A stretch of 64,000 nucleotides of DNA from the NCBI RefSeq assembly GCF_004801295.1, contig NZ_SSOC01000004.1:248001-312000 (forward strand), read 5' to 3'. How positions within the stretch are numbered: position 1 is the first letter of the stretch; the number at the start of each line of letters is the position of its first letter. The stretch is from Pseudothauera nasutitermitis. GTDB lineage: Bacteria; Pseudomonadota; Gammaproteobacteria; Burkholderiales; Rhodocyclaceae. The position numbers and the translations under genes are program-made. Positions 49,057-56,862 of this stretch are shown piece by piece. Below the pieces are notes generated by a model that was given only the letters and a program-made list of their open reading frames with translations, ran no database searches and was not told the origin of the DNA.

Positions 49057-49761
49057 TCAGCGTTCGGTGACGCGCAGCGAAAGCGTGCCCACCCCGTCGA
49101 TGCGGCCTTCCAGCAGATCGCCGGGAAGCACCGGGCCGACGCCTTCCGGCGTGCCGGTGAAGATCAGATCGCCGGGCATCAGGCGGTAGTAGCGCGAGAA
49201 ATACGCAATGATTTCCGGAATCGACCAGATCATGTCCGCCAGATCCCCGCATTGGCGGTCCTCGCCATTCACCCGCAGGAGCACCTCGCCGGCGTCCAGC
49301 ACCTTGCCGGGCGCGGGCACGATGGCGGAGATCGGCGCGGCGTCGTCGAAAGCCTTGGCAATGTCCCACGGGCGGCCCTTCGCCTTGGCTTCGGCCTGCA
49401 GGTCGCGCCGGGTCATGTCCAGGCCCACTGCGTAGCCGTAGATGCATGCGGCGGCCTGTTCCACGGACAGATCGGTGCCGCCCGCACCCAGCGCGACCAC
49501 CAGTTCGAGCTCGTGATGGACTTCCCGGGTGGCCGGCGGATAGGGGAAGCGTCCGGCTTCGTCGCCGCCTACCGGCAGGACCGCGTCGCCCGGTTTGAGG
49601 AAGAAGAACGGGGCCTCGCGGGTGGGGTCCGCGCCCATCTCGCGGGCATGGGCGGCGTAGTTGCGCGCCACACAGTAGATGCGGCGGACCGGAAAGAGGC
49701 CGCCACCGGCCACCGGAACGGTGGGACGGTCGGATGGATCGATGACGAACTGCTCGGGCAT
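49057..49761 (-). CDS. Fumarylacetoacetate hydrolase family protein
   Basis: The product has 234 residues. Family motifs are YCVARNYAAHAREMG, PFFFLKPGDAVL, EVHHELELVVALG (metal-binding Glu residues), YGYAVGLDMTRRDLQ and GDLIFTGTPEGVGPV. Members act as fumarylpyruvate hydrolases or acylpyruvases; this one resembles the FAHD1/YcgM group. It stands alone. Confidence 0.92.
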   Translation of the reverse strand: MPEQFVIDPSDRPTVPVAGGGLFPVRRIYCVARNYAAHAREMGADPTREAPFFFLKPGDAVLPVGGDEAGRFPYPPATREVHHELELVVALGAGGTDLSVEQAAACIYGYAVGLDMTRRDLQAEAKAKGRPWDIAKAFDDAAPISAIVPAPGKVLDAGEVLLRVNGEDRQCGDLADMIWSIPEIIAYFSRYYRLMPGDLIFTGTPEGVGPVLPGDLLEGRIDGVGTLSLRVTER

Positions 49762-49792
49762 GGCGGCGTGCTCCTGTGGGCTTGGCGACATA

Positions 49793-50060
49793 AGAGCCTG
49801 TCTACGCTCTTTTCATGGGTCCCGCAGCCGCCCAAAGTGTTCCGCTCAAGGCGCGCGGCGCAGCCAATACCGGGTGTCTTGGTAAGGCGCGCAACGCGGA
49901 GCGGGGCGCTTTGGGCGGCTGCCCTTCGGGTTTCCCCGCCAGGCAGGCCGCTGCGGCGTTACAAATACTCGCCGGGCCACCAGCCCGACTGCGTTTTGTG
50001 CCTTGCATCGACCTGCCTGGCGGGGAAACGGGACCCATGAAAAGAGCGTAGACAGGCTCT
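49793..50060. repeat. 268-bp nested inverted-repeat element (MITE-like, three-way-junction fold)
   Basis: The outer arms are 32 bases and perfectly complementary (49793-49824 and 50029-50060; left arm begins AGAGCCTGTCTACGCTC). Immediately inside are two further perfect stems: GCAGCCGCCCAAAG (49824-49837) with 49909-49922, and TTTCCCCGCCAGGCAGG (49931-49947) with 50012-50028. The strand can fold into a closing stem with two arms. No ORF or transposase is present. It lies between a leftward gene and the hemP promoter region. Confidence 0.85.
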
Positions 50061-50233
50061 CAGGCGCGATTGTCGCATTCCGGCCGTGTTGTTGGGCAGT
50101 TGACGGCGCCCGGTGATGTTCTTCCCGGGACGGCGCGTGCGCTGTTCCGTGCATGCGCGGGTTGGCGCCGGATGGGCACGCTTCATGCCTCGCAAACACG
50201 GAGAAGTTGACCGCAGATGGGTATAGATGCTTC

Positions 50234-50252
50234 AATGCGAATCATTCTTGTT
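50234..50252 (+). promoter_or_regulatory. Candidate Fur box upstream of hemP
   Basis: AATGCGAATCATTCTTGTT partly matches the Fur consensus. It is about 15 bases upstream of hemP, whose operon is classically iron-repressed. Confidence 0.5.
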
Positions 50253-50266
50253 ATACTTAGCCTTAA

Positions 50267-50473
50267 ATGATGGATTCGCTGCCTCATACCACCCGGACCG
50301 ATGCAGCAGGCGGCCCGTCCGATGCTTCCGAGCAGATCGAAGAGTCGGGCGTGCCGCGCCCGATCGCGAGCGAGCAACTGCTGCAGGGACGTTCGTGCGT
50401 GATGATCCGGCACGGCGACGCGGTCTATGCGCTGCGCGCCACCCGGGCCGGGAAGCTGATCCTGACCAAATAG
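50267..50473 (+). CDS. hemP: Hemin uptake protein HemP
   Basis: The product has 68 residues. The C-terminal half is the family signature: [17 protein letters not shown], then [15 protein letters not shown]. HemP is a small iron-regulated protein that promotes haem-uptake gene expression in some betaproteobacteria. It heads an iron-related gene series. Confidence 0.92.
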   Translation: MMDSLPHTTRTDAAGGPSDASEQIEESGVPRPIASEQLLQGRSCVMIRHGDAVYALRATRAGKLILTK

Positions 50474-50532
50474 CCAGAGATCCGGCGCGGCTTGCCGCGC
50501 TGGTCGTAGCCACCAGCAGGGACTAGACTGCC

Positions 50533-50760
50533 ATGTACGTCTGCGTGTGCAACGCGGTAACCGAACGCCACATCCACGAAGCGGTGGAGCAGGGGATCAA
50601 GCGCATGCGCGACCTCCGCACCCAGCTCGGCGTGGCGGCCGATTGCGGGCGTTGCGCGACCTGCGCGCATTCCTGCCTGAAGTCCGCTCTGGGCTCCCGG
50701 GAGGACGGCGCGCCGCAGGCGTTTCCGGCAGCATATTCCCTGGCACTGGAGGCACGATGA
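50533..50760 (+). CDS. bfd: Bacterioferritin-associated ferredoxin
   Basis: The product has 75 residues. The [2Fe-2S] ligands are in MYVCVCNAV and CGRCATC, the Bfd arrangement CxC-x31/34-CxxC. Bfd reduces bacterioferritin to release stored iron. It overlaps bfr by 4 bp (ATGA), consistent with a joint function. Confidence 0.93.
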   Translation: MYVCVCNAVTERHIHEAVEQGIKRMRDLRTQLGVAADCGRCATCAHSCLKSALGSREDGAPQAFPAAYSLALEAR

Positions 50761-51233
50761 AAGGCGACAAGAAAGTCATTCAATATCTCAACAAACAACT
50801 CACCATCGAACTGACCGCGATCAACCAGTACTTCCTGCATGCGCGCATGTACAAGAACTGGGGACTGAACCGCCTGGGCAAGCACGAGTACGAGGAATCC
50901 ATCGAGGAAATGAAGCATGCCGACGCGCTGATCGAGCGCGTGCTGTTCCTCGAAGGGCTCCCCAACCTGCAGAACCTCAACAAGCTGCTGATCGGCGAAA
51001 CCGTGCCCGAGTGCCTGCGTGGCGACCTGAAACTGGAAACCGACGGACGCGCGCTGCTGGTCGAGGCCATTGCGTACTGTGAGTCCTGTAAGGACTATGT
51101 CTCGCGCGAACTGCTCGAAGACATCCTGGAAGACACCGAGGAACACATCGACTATCTGGAAACACAGCTCGACCTGGTCGAGCAGGTCGGTCTGCAGAAC
51201 TATCTGCAGTCGCAGATGGAGGGCGGTTCCTGA
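50757..51233 (+). CDS. bfr: Bacterioferritin
   Basis: The product has 158 residues. It has ferroxidase residues in [18 protein letters not shown] and [21 protein letters not shown], where the Met is the haem ligand position. The C-terminus has [20 protein letters not shown]. It is a 24-mer iron store. Translation is coupled to bfd. Confidence 0.97.
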   Translation: MKGDKKVIQYLNKQLTIELTAINQYFLHARMYKNWGLNRLGKHEYEESIEEMKHADALIERVLFLEGLPNLQNLNKLLIGETVPECLRGDLKLETDGRALLVEAIAYCESCKDYVSRELLEDILEDTEEHIDYLETQLDLVEQVGLQNYLQSQMEGGS

Positions 51234-51347
51234 GTTCGATCCGCGGCGGCCGCGCCGCCGCGGTACCGCGTGGCGCCGGTTGCGCCACTTGCCAGCCACG
51301 CCCCCGCGCTTCGAGGGCCAGCCAGCACCTGACAGCGTGAGGCGACG

Positions 51348-51488
51348 ATGCATCCGATTCTGCGAGGAATTCCCGCGCGTCTGGCGAATGCGGCCTTTGC
51401 CGTGCGGCGGGTCGCGTTCTACCTGGTGGTGGCGGCTTTGTTGATGAACCTGATGATGGGGCCGGTAGTGCCCGATGTGGCGCCCTGA
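51348..51488 (+). CDS. Small membrane protein upstream of tonB
   Basis: The product has 46 residues. The frame reads MHPILRGIPARLANAAF, then a hydrophobic helix VAFYLVVAALLMNLMMGP and a short tail. GTGAGG is upstream. It fills the gap between bfr and tonB in the right orientation. One membrane helix and a basic N-terminus suggest a small inner-membrane protein. I do not recognise the family, and it could be an untranslated leader. Confidence 0.5.
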   Translation: MHPILRGIPARLANAAFAVRRVAFYLVVAALLMNLMMGPVVPDVAP

Positions 51489-51513
51489 GCGGGGCGCGGA
51501 TGAACGAGGAACG

Positions 51514-52356
51514 ATGAGCGCAGCGGATTCAGCCCTTCCGGCCGTGCAGGCCTTCGATGTTCCGGCGGCCCCCGCCAAGCCTGCCCCGCGTGCACGGCCT
51601 CGTTCCGTCGTCCGCCGCAGGGGTGGTACGCATGCCGCCGTGGCGTATCCGCCGCGCAGCACGCGGGCATTGGCGTTTACGCTGGTCGTGCTTGCCCATG
51701 CCTCCGGGCTGTACGCGTTCACCCGGATGGACTGGGAGCCGGCGCTGGTTGCCGGCGCGCCGCTGCAGGTGGCACTGATCACCCCGGAGGCGCCGTCGCC
51801 GGTGGTCGAGGCGCCGCCTGCTCCTCCGGAGCCGCTGCCCGTCGAACCTGCGCCGCCTCCGAAACCGGTGCCGCCCAAGCCCAGGCCCAAACCCGAGCCG
51901 AAGCCGCGTCCGCCCGAGCCGGTGGTCACGGAATCGCCCACGGCGATTACCGCCGCGGTCGATCCCGAGCCTGCGCCGGCGGAATCGGCGCCTGCTGCGC
52001 CGGCCGAATCCATCTCCGCCGCACCCGCGCCGGTGGTGCGCGGCAATCCCGGCCCTGCCGAACCGGTGGTGACCGAGGCGCGCTTCGACGCCGACTACCT
52101 GAACAATCCCCCGCCCGTGTATCCGCCGTTGTCGCGCCGCATGCGCGAGGAAGGGCGGGTGATGCTGCGTGTGCATGTGTCGGCCGATGGCTCGCCCACC
52201 GCCGTTGAACTCAACACCAGCTCCGGTTCTGGCCGTCTCGACAATGCCGCCCGCGATGCGGTGCAGCGCTGGCGCTTCGCGCCGGCGCGGCGCGGCGATC
52301 GCGCGGTGGACGCCTGGGTGCTGGTACCCATCGTATTCAAACTGGAAGGAAGCTGA
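51514..52356 (+). CDS. tonB: TonB energy-transducing protein
   Basis: The product has 280 residues. There is a cytoplasmic N-terminal extension of about 50 residues, one membrane helix (ALAFTLVVLAHASGLYAF), a Pro-rich spacer (PPKPVPPKPRPKPEPKP) and the C-terminal TonB domain (YPPLSRRMREEGRVMLRVHV; DNAARDAVQRWRFAPAR). It drives the TonB-dependent receptors with ExbB-ExbD, encoded next. The ATG at 51514 follows ACGAGGAACG. Confidence 0.95.
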   Translation: MSAADSALPAVQAFDVPAAPAKPAPRARPRSVVRRRGGTHAAVAYPPRSTRALAFTLVVLAHASGLYAFTRMDWEPALVAGAPLQVALITPEAPSPVVEAPPAPPEPLPVEPAPPPKPVPPKPRPKPEPKPRPPEPVVTESPTAITAAVDPEPAPAESAPAAPAESISAAPAPVVRGNPGPAEPVVTEARFDADYLNNPPPVYPPLSRRMREEGRVMLRVHVSADGSPTAVELNTSSGSGRLDNAARDAVQRWRFAPARRGDRAVDAWVLVPIVFKLEGS

Positions 52357-52359
52357 AAC

Positions 52360-53124
52360 GTGGAAATGCAAGAAGCCTTCGGCCTGGCCCACCTGTGGGC
52401 GCAGTCCGATCTGGTGATCCGTCTGGTCGCCTTCGTGCTGGTGGTGATGTCGGTCACCAGTTGGTACCTGATCCTGGTGCGCGTGGTGCGTCAGCTCCAG
52501 GCGCGTCGATACGACCACGCCGTGGAGGAATTCTGGGCCGCCTCCGATCTGCAGGAAGGCCTGCTGCGCCTGCGCGAGCGCGCGCCGGATTCGCCCTTCG
52601 AGGCGCTCGCCCGCCAGGGTGGGGCGGCGGCCGAGCATGTGCGCCAGCACGCCCATCAGCAGACGCTGGGCGGCAAGCTGGATACCGACGAATTCGTCAC
52701 CCGTGCGCTGCGCAAGTCCATCGCGCTGTCGACCGCGCGCCTGGAGTCGGGCCTCACCATGCTGGCCTCGATCGGTTCCACCGCGCCCTTCGTCGGCCTG
52801 TTCGGCACGGTGTGGGGGATCTACCATGCGCTGGTGAATATCAGCGCGTCCGGCATGGCCACGCTCGACAAGGTGGCCGGTCCGGTGGGCGAGGCGCTGA
52901 TCATGACGGCCTTCGGCCTGTTCGTAGCGATTCCGGCGGTACTGGCGTACAACGCCATTTCCCGCGCGAACCGTCTGGAACTGTCCGAACTGGACGCCTT
53001 CGCCCATGACCTGCACGCCTGGTTCAGCACCGGCTCTCGGCTGGCCGCGCAGCCGGATGGCGCGGGTGCGCGCGAACGCGCCGGCAAGACCGTGGTGCTG
53101 CATGCCACCCCGGGAGCCGCGTGA
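52360..53124 (+). CDS. exbB: ExbB proton-channel subunit
   Basis: The product has 254 residues and three membrane helices. The conserved part is ASIGSTAPFVGLFGTVWGIYHALVNIS and GEALIMTAFGLFVAIPAVLAYN. The GTG at 52360 follows GGAAGG; an ATG two codons on is possible. It forms the proton-driven motor with ExbD. Confidence 0.95.
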   Translation: MEMQEAFGLAHLWAQSDLVIRLVAFVLVVMSVTSWYLILVRVVRQLQARRYDHAVEEFWAASDLQEGLLRLRERAPDSPFEALARQGGAAAEHVRQHAHQQTLGGKLDTDEFVTRALRKSIALSTARLESGLTMLASIGSTAPFVGLFGTVWGIYHALVNISASGMATLDKVAGPVGEALIMTAFGLFVAIPAVLAYNAISRANRLELSELDAFAHDLHAWFSTGSRLAAQPDGAGARERAGKTVVLHATPGAA

Positions 53125-53540
53125 TGGCCTTCGGCGGGTTCAACCAGGGCGGCGGGCAGTCGCCGATGAACGAAATCAACATGGTGCCGTTGATCGACGT
53201 GATGCTGGTGCTGCTGATCGTCTTCATGATCACCGCGCCGTTGCTGACCCACGGGGTGAAGATCGATCTGCCGTCCGCTTCCAGTGAGCCGAATGTCGAG
53301 AAGCCGGAAACCGTGACGCTGGCCATGGACGCGGATGGCCGTCTGTTCTGGAATGATCTGCCGATCGAGGAAAGCGAGCTGGAAAGCCGCCTCGCCCTGG
53401 CGGCCACTGCAAAGCCGCAGCCCGAACTGCATCTGCGTGCCGACCGGGAGACGCGCTATCAGCGCATCGCCGAGGTGATGTCCGCCGCGCGCGAGGCCGG
53501 CGTGGAAAAGATGGGGTTCATCACCGTTCCGGCACAGTGA
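53124..53540 (+). CDS. exbD: ExbD motor subunit
   Basis: The product has 138 residues. The single helix has the essential Asp in MVPLIDVMLVLLIVFMITAP, and a periplasmic domain ends in VEKMGFITVP. The ATG overlaps the exbB stop by one base; a GTG one codon upstream is possible. It completes the tonB-exbB-exbD set. Confidence 0.95.
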   Translation: MAFGGFNQGGGQSPMNEINMVPLIDVMLVLLIVFMITAPLLTHGVKIDLPSASSEPNVEKPETVTLAMDADGRLFWNDLPIEESELESRLALAATAKPQPELHLRADRETRYQRIAEVMSAAREAGVEKMGFITVPAQ

Positions 53541-53585
53541 GCGGGCTTCCGTACCCGGTGTAGCGGAGTACGGAGCGTACAAGTA

Positions 53586-53613
53586 AGAACGGCCGCCCGA
53601 GGGCGGCCGTTCT
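53586..53613. terminator. Hairpin terminator between exbD and the Fur-family gene
   Basis: AGAACGGCCGCCC pairs with GGGCGGCCGTTCT around GA, between convergent genes. It can serve both directions. Confidence 0.75.
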
Positions 53614-53648
53614 GCATGCATGGGTACCGCAATGCGGATGTAGCGCTG

Positions 53649-54065
53649 TCAGGTCCGTTTGCCGCGTACGCGGATGATGACGTCCACCTCTTCGAGTTCG
53701 ATGTCAGGCGGCAGTTGCGGCACGCCGATCACCCGCAGCTCGTCGGCGGACACGTCGGTCAACTCGCCTGTATTGACGTCGTACAGGTGATAGTGAGGGT
53801 CGGTGTTGGAATCGAACACCACCCGATCGGGATCGACGATCAGTTCTCTGACCAATTTCTTCTCGCGAAACAGCTTGAGCGTGTTGTAGACCGTGGCACG
53901 CGAGGTTTCAGGGACCGTTGCACGGACGGCGGAGAGAATCTGATCCGCACTCAGGTGCACCGGCTGCTGCAGCATGACGCGCGCAATCTCGAGGCGCTGA
54001 AGGGTGACGGGTATGCCGGCTTCACGCAGCCGTTCTGCCATCGCCCGGGTCGTGAGTCTGTCCAT
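53649..54065 (-). CDS. Fur-family regulator without C-terminal CxxC motifs
   Basis: The product has 138 residues. The winged-helix part is IPVTLQRLEIARVMLQQPVHLSADQILSAV with ETSRATVYNTLKLFREKKLV, and the dimer domain has DPHYHLYDVNTGELTDV. Fur/PerR proteins usually carry CxxC zinc motifs; none is present, as in Irr-like members. It lies downstream of and co-directional with the cytochrome c peroxidase gene, so a peroxide- or haem-responsive role is plausible. It is not the general Fur with confidence. Confidence 0.85.
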   Translation of the reverse strand: MDRLTTRAMAERLREAGIPVTLQRLEIARVMLQQPVHLSADQILSAVRATVPETSRATVYNTLKLFREKKLVRELIVDPDRVVFDSNTDPHYHLYDVNTGELTDVSADELRVIGVPQLPPDIELEEVDVIIRVRGKRT

Positions 54066-54189
54066 CTCTGTTTGGGTCCGTATTGATCCTGGTCATGTTA
54101 TCGCCGGATGTCGGGGTTCCGGTCATCTTGCTGGAATCTACGTGATCCTTCCGTGTTCTGTAAATAAATGGTTGAAGCATCACGGCAAA

Positions 54190-54219
54190 AAGCGCCCCCG
54201 CCCAGAGGCGGGGACGCTT
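54190..54219 (-). terminator. Terminator after cytochrome c peroxidase
   Basis: Read leftward it is AAGCGTCCCCGCC-TCTG-GGCGGGGGCGCTT followed by TTT, with one G-U pair. It separates the peroxidase from the Fur-family gene. Confidence 0.85.
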
Positions 54220-54235
54220 GCGTCGAGGTTCCGGA

Positions 54236-55240
54236 TTACTGGAACGGATCCGGACGCGGGGTGGCGTTGCTGGACGGCGGCAGGATCGGCATGGTGATCT
54301 GCGGCTGCTCACCGGTCAGCGTCTTCAGGAAGGCGACGATGTTGCCGACTTCTTCTTCGCTGAACTTGCGACCCAGCTGCAGGCGGCCCATGATGTCCAC
54401 CGCTTGTTCCAGGGTGGCGGCTTCGCCATCGTGGAAGTACGGGTAGGTCATTTCCACGTTACGCAGGGTCGGCACCTTGAAGTTGAAGCGGTCGGCGTCG
54501 ACACCGGTCACCGCGGCACGGCCTTCGACTGGCGAGGTGCTCTGGTACGGCTCGACCAGGCCCATGCGCTGGAAGGAGGTGCCGCCGGCGGCCGGACCGT
54601 TGTGGCAAGCCACGCAGCCGGCGCCCTTGAACAGCTCCCAGCCAGCCAGTTCCTTGGCGTTCAGCGCCTTGTCGTCGCCCTTCAGCCACTTGTCGAAGCG
54701 CGAGTTCGGGGTCACCAGGGTTTCCTCGAATTCGGCGATCGCGGCGGTAATCAGGCTGACGTCGATCTTGTCGGTACCGAACACCGCCTTGAACTCATTG
54801 ACATAGCCCGGGATGGACTGCAGCACTTCTACTGCCAGGGCGTGCGGCATGTTCATCTCGATGTCGGCCTGGATCGGACCGGCGGCCTGCTCCTGCAGGT
54901 TGGCGGCGCGGCCGTCCCAGAACTGGGCCAGCGCCAGGCTGGAGTTCAGCACGGTCGGGGCGTTCACCGGACCAGCCTTCCAGCCGTGGCCGATGGAGGT
55001 CTTCAGGTTGTCGGTACCGCCGCGCGACAGGTTGTGACAGGTGTTGCACGAGATGATGCCGGACAGCGACAGACGCGGTTCGAACCACAGCTTCTTGCCC
55101 AGTTCGACCTTGGCGGGGTTGCTGGTCTTGTAGGGTTCGATCGGCTGGATCGGCTCATCGCGAACCTTGGCCGCCCATGCGGCGGTGCCGGCGGTGGTCA
55201 GTGCGAAGGCAACGGCTACTCCCAGAGCCTTGAACTTCAT
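54236..55240 (-). CDS. ccpA: Di-heme cytochrome c peroxidase
   Basis: The product has 334 residues. A signal peptide ends at AAWAAK. The two c-type heme sites are ISCNTCHNLSRGG and GCVACHNGPA. The calcium and active-site regions FWDGRAANLQEQAAGPI and FHDGEAATLEQAVDIMGRLQLG fit the CcpA group. It reduces H2O2 in the periplasm with electrons from cytochrome c. A Fur-type dyad is upstream. Confidence 0.95.
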   Translation of the reverse strand: MKFKALGVAVAFALTTAGTAAWAAKVRDEPIQPIEPYKTSNPAKVELGKKLWFEPRLSLSGIISCNTCHNLSRGGTDNLKTSIGHGWKAGPVNAPTVLNSSLALAQFWDGRAANLQEQAAGPIQADIEMNMPHALAVEVLQSIPGYVNEFKAVFGTDKIDVSLITAAIAEFEETLVTPNSRFDKWLKGDDKALNAKELAGWELFKGAGCVACHNGPAAGGTSFQRMGLVEPYQSTSPVEGRAAVTGVDADRFNFKVPTLRNVEMTYPYFHDGEAATLEQAVDIMGRLQLGRKFSEEEVGNIVAFLKTLTGEQPQITMPILPPSSNATPRPDPFQ

Positions 55241-55294
55241 GGTGGTGTACTCCTTACGTAAGAAAAACGGGGCCGTCTAGCATGAGTATTTCTT

Positions 55295-55309
55295 TTAGAC
55301 GACGTCTAA
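55295..55309 (-). promoter_or_regulatory. Fur/PerR-type 7-1-7 operator upstream of ccpA
   Basis: TTAGACG-A-CGTCTAA is a perfect 7-1-7 dyad 55 bases upstream of the peroxidase ATG. The layout is typical for Fur-superfamily regulators, one of which is encoded two genes downstream. Confidence 0.7.
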
Positions 55310-55485
55310 TCCCGAAACCGGATTAAACCCGCCTCTTTTGGGGTGGACGTTGACGCAGATCATGAAAACCGCCGCTTGGCGGGCCGTTCACGGCGTCTGC
55401 CGACCTGCAATACGATACAAACCCGCAAACCGCCCTCCCTTATCCTTCAGCTGCGGTCGGTCCGGCCGCGTGATACGTAGAAGAC

Positions 55486-56862
55486 ATGACCTCCATTGCC
55501 CCGACCCGGCGTTCTCGCCGTCTCCGCACCCTGCTGGCCGCCGCGCTGCTGATACTCGGCACGGCTGGCGGCTACTTCGCCTGGAAGCACTACAACGGCG
55601 TGCCGACGCCAGAAGATCTGTACCAGTTCGCCACCGTGCAGCGCGCCGATATAGAGGACCTGGTGACCGCCACCGGCACCCTGCAGCCGCGCGACTATGT
55701 GGATGTCGGCGCCCAGGTTTCCGGGCAGTTGAAGGTTTTCCACGTGGAGGTGGGCAGCGAGGTGAAGGCCGGCGATCTGCTCGCCGAGATCGACGCCACG
55801 GTGCTGCAAAGCAAGGTGGACGCCACCCACGCCCAGTTGCGCAATCTGCGCGCGACTCTGGGCGCGCGCGAATCGGATCTGAAGTTGGCTGAAATCCAGC
55901 ACCGCCGTCAGCAGAACCTGATTGCCGAGAACGCCACCACCGAGGAGGCCGTCCAGCAGGCCCAGGCCGGCCTGCTGTCGGCGCGCGCGCAGATCGAGGC
56001 GCTGCGCGCGCAGATCGATCAGACCGAGTCCAACCTGCGCGCGGATGAGGCCAACCTGGACTACGCGCGCATCTACGCGCCGATCGACGGCACCGTGGTG
56101 TCGATTTCCGCGCGTCAGGGCCAGACGCTGAACTCCACCCAGCAGGCGCCGACCATCCTGCGCGTGGCCGATCTGAGTTCGATGACCGTGGAAACCCAGG
56201 TTTCCGAGGCCGACGTCAGCCGCCTGCGCCAGGGCATGGAGGCCTACTTCACCACCCTGGGCAACCCCGGCCAGCGTTGGACCGGCCAGTTGCGCAAGGT
56301 GGAGCCCACGCCCACGGTGACCAACAACGTGGTGCTGTACAACGCGCTGTTCGATGTGCCCAACCCGGACCGCCGGTTGATGACCCAGATGACCGCGCAG
56401 GTGTTCTTCGTCGTCGGCCGCGCGGAGAACGCGCTGACCGTGCCGATGGGGGCCTTGTCGAATCTCGGCACGCGCACGCGTCCTCCCGGCATGGGCGCGG
56501 AGGGCGGACCGGGGATGCGGCCGGCCGGCGGGGAGCGTCCGGCTGCCGGCGAACGTCCCGCGATGCAGCGTCCGCCCGGTGCGCCGAACGGCGAGGGCGG
56601 CATGCGCCGCGCGCGTGCGGCGGAAGGCGAGGATGGCGCGGGCGGACCTCCCGTGGAGCGGGGCCGACGCGCCACGGTGAAGGTGCTGCAGGACGGCGAG
56701 GTGGTCGAGCGCGAGGTGCGCGTCGGCGTCACCAGCCGGGTTGCCGCCCAGGTGCTCGACGGCCTGAGCGAAGGCGAGCGTGTGGTTGCCGGCGCGCGCC
56801 AGTCCGGTGCGCAGACCGGCGGGCAAGGCCAGCCGCCCGGACCGATGCCCAGGATGCGCTGA
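55486..56862 (+). CDS. macA: Periplasmic adaptor of a MacAB-type efflux pump
   Basis: The product has 458 residues. There is an N-terminal membrane helix, then biotinyl-lipoyl halves ([39 protein letters not shown]) around a coiled-coil hairpin (about 115-185). Residues about 326-391 form a Gly/Pro/Arg-rich low-complexity insert ([20 protein letters not shown]) within the membrane-proximal domain, absent from classic MacA. The stop overlaps macB by one base. Confidence 0.9.
   Translation: MTSIAPTRRSRRLRTLLAAALLILGTAGGYFAWKHYNGVPTPEDLYQFATVQRADIEDLVTATGTLQPRDYVDVGAQVSGQLKVFHVEVGSEVKAGDLLAEIDATVLQSKVDATHAQLRNLRATLGARESDLKLAEIQHRRQQNLIAENATTEEAVQQAQAGLLSARAQIEALRAQIDQTESNLRADEANLDYARIYAPIDGTVVSISARQGQTLNSTQQAPTILRVADLSSMTVETQVSEADVSRLRQGMEAYFTTLGNPGQRWTGQLRKVEPTPTVTNNVVLYNALFDVPNPDRRLMTQMTAQVFFVVGRAENALTVPMGALSNLGTRTRPPGMGAEGGPGMRPAGGERPAAGERPAMQRPPGAPNGEGGMRRARAAEGEDGAGGPPVERGRRATVKVLQDGEVVEREVRVGVTSRVAAQVLDGLSEGERVVAGARQSGAQTGGQGQPPGPMPRMR

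Noticed and set aside
49793-50060. The nested inverted-repeat element as a coding gene
   Set aside because: Short frames exist in it on both strands (for example around 49815-50051) but they only reflect the palindromic sequence and have no protein-like features.
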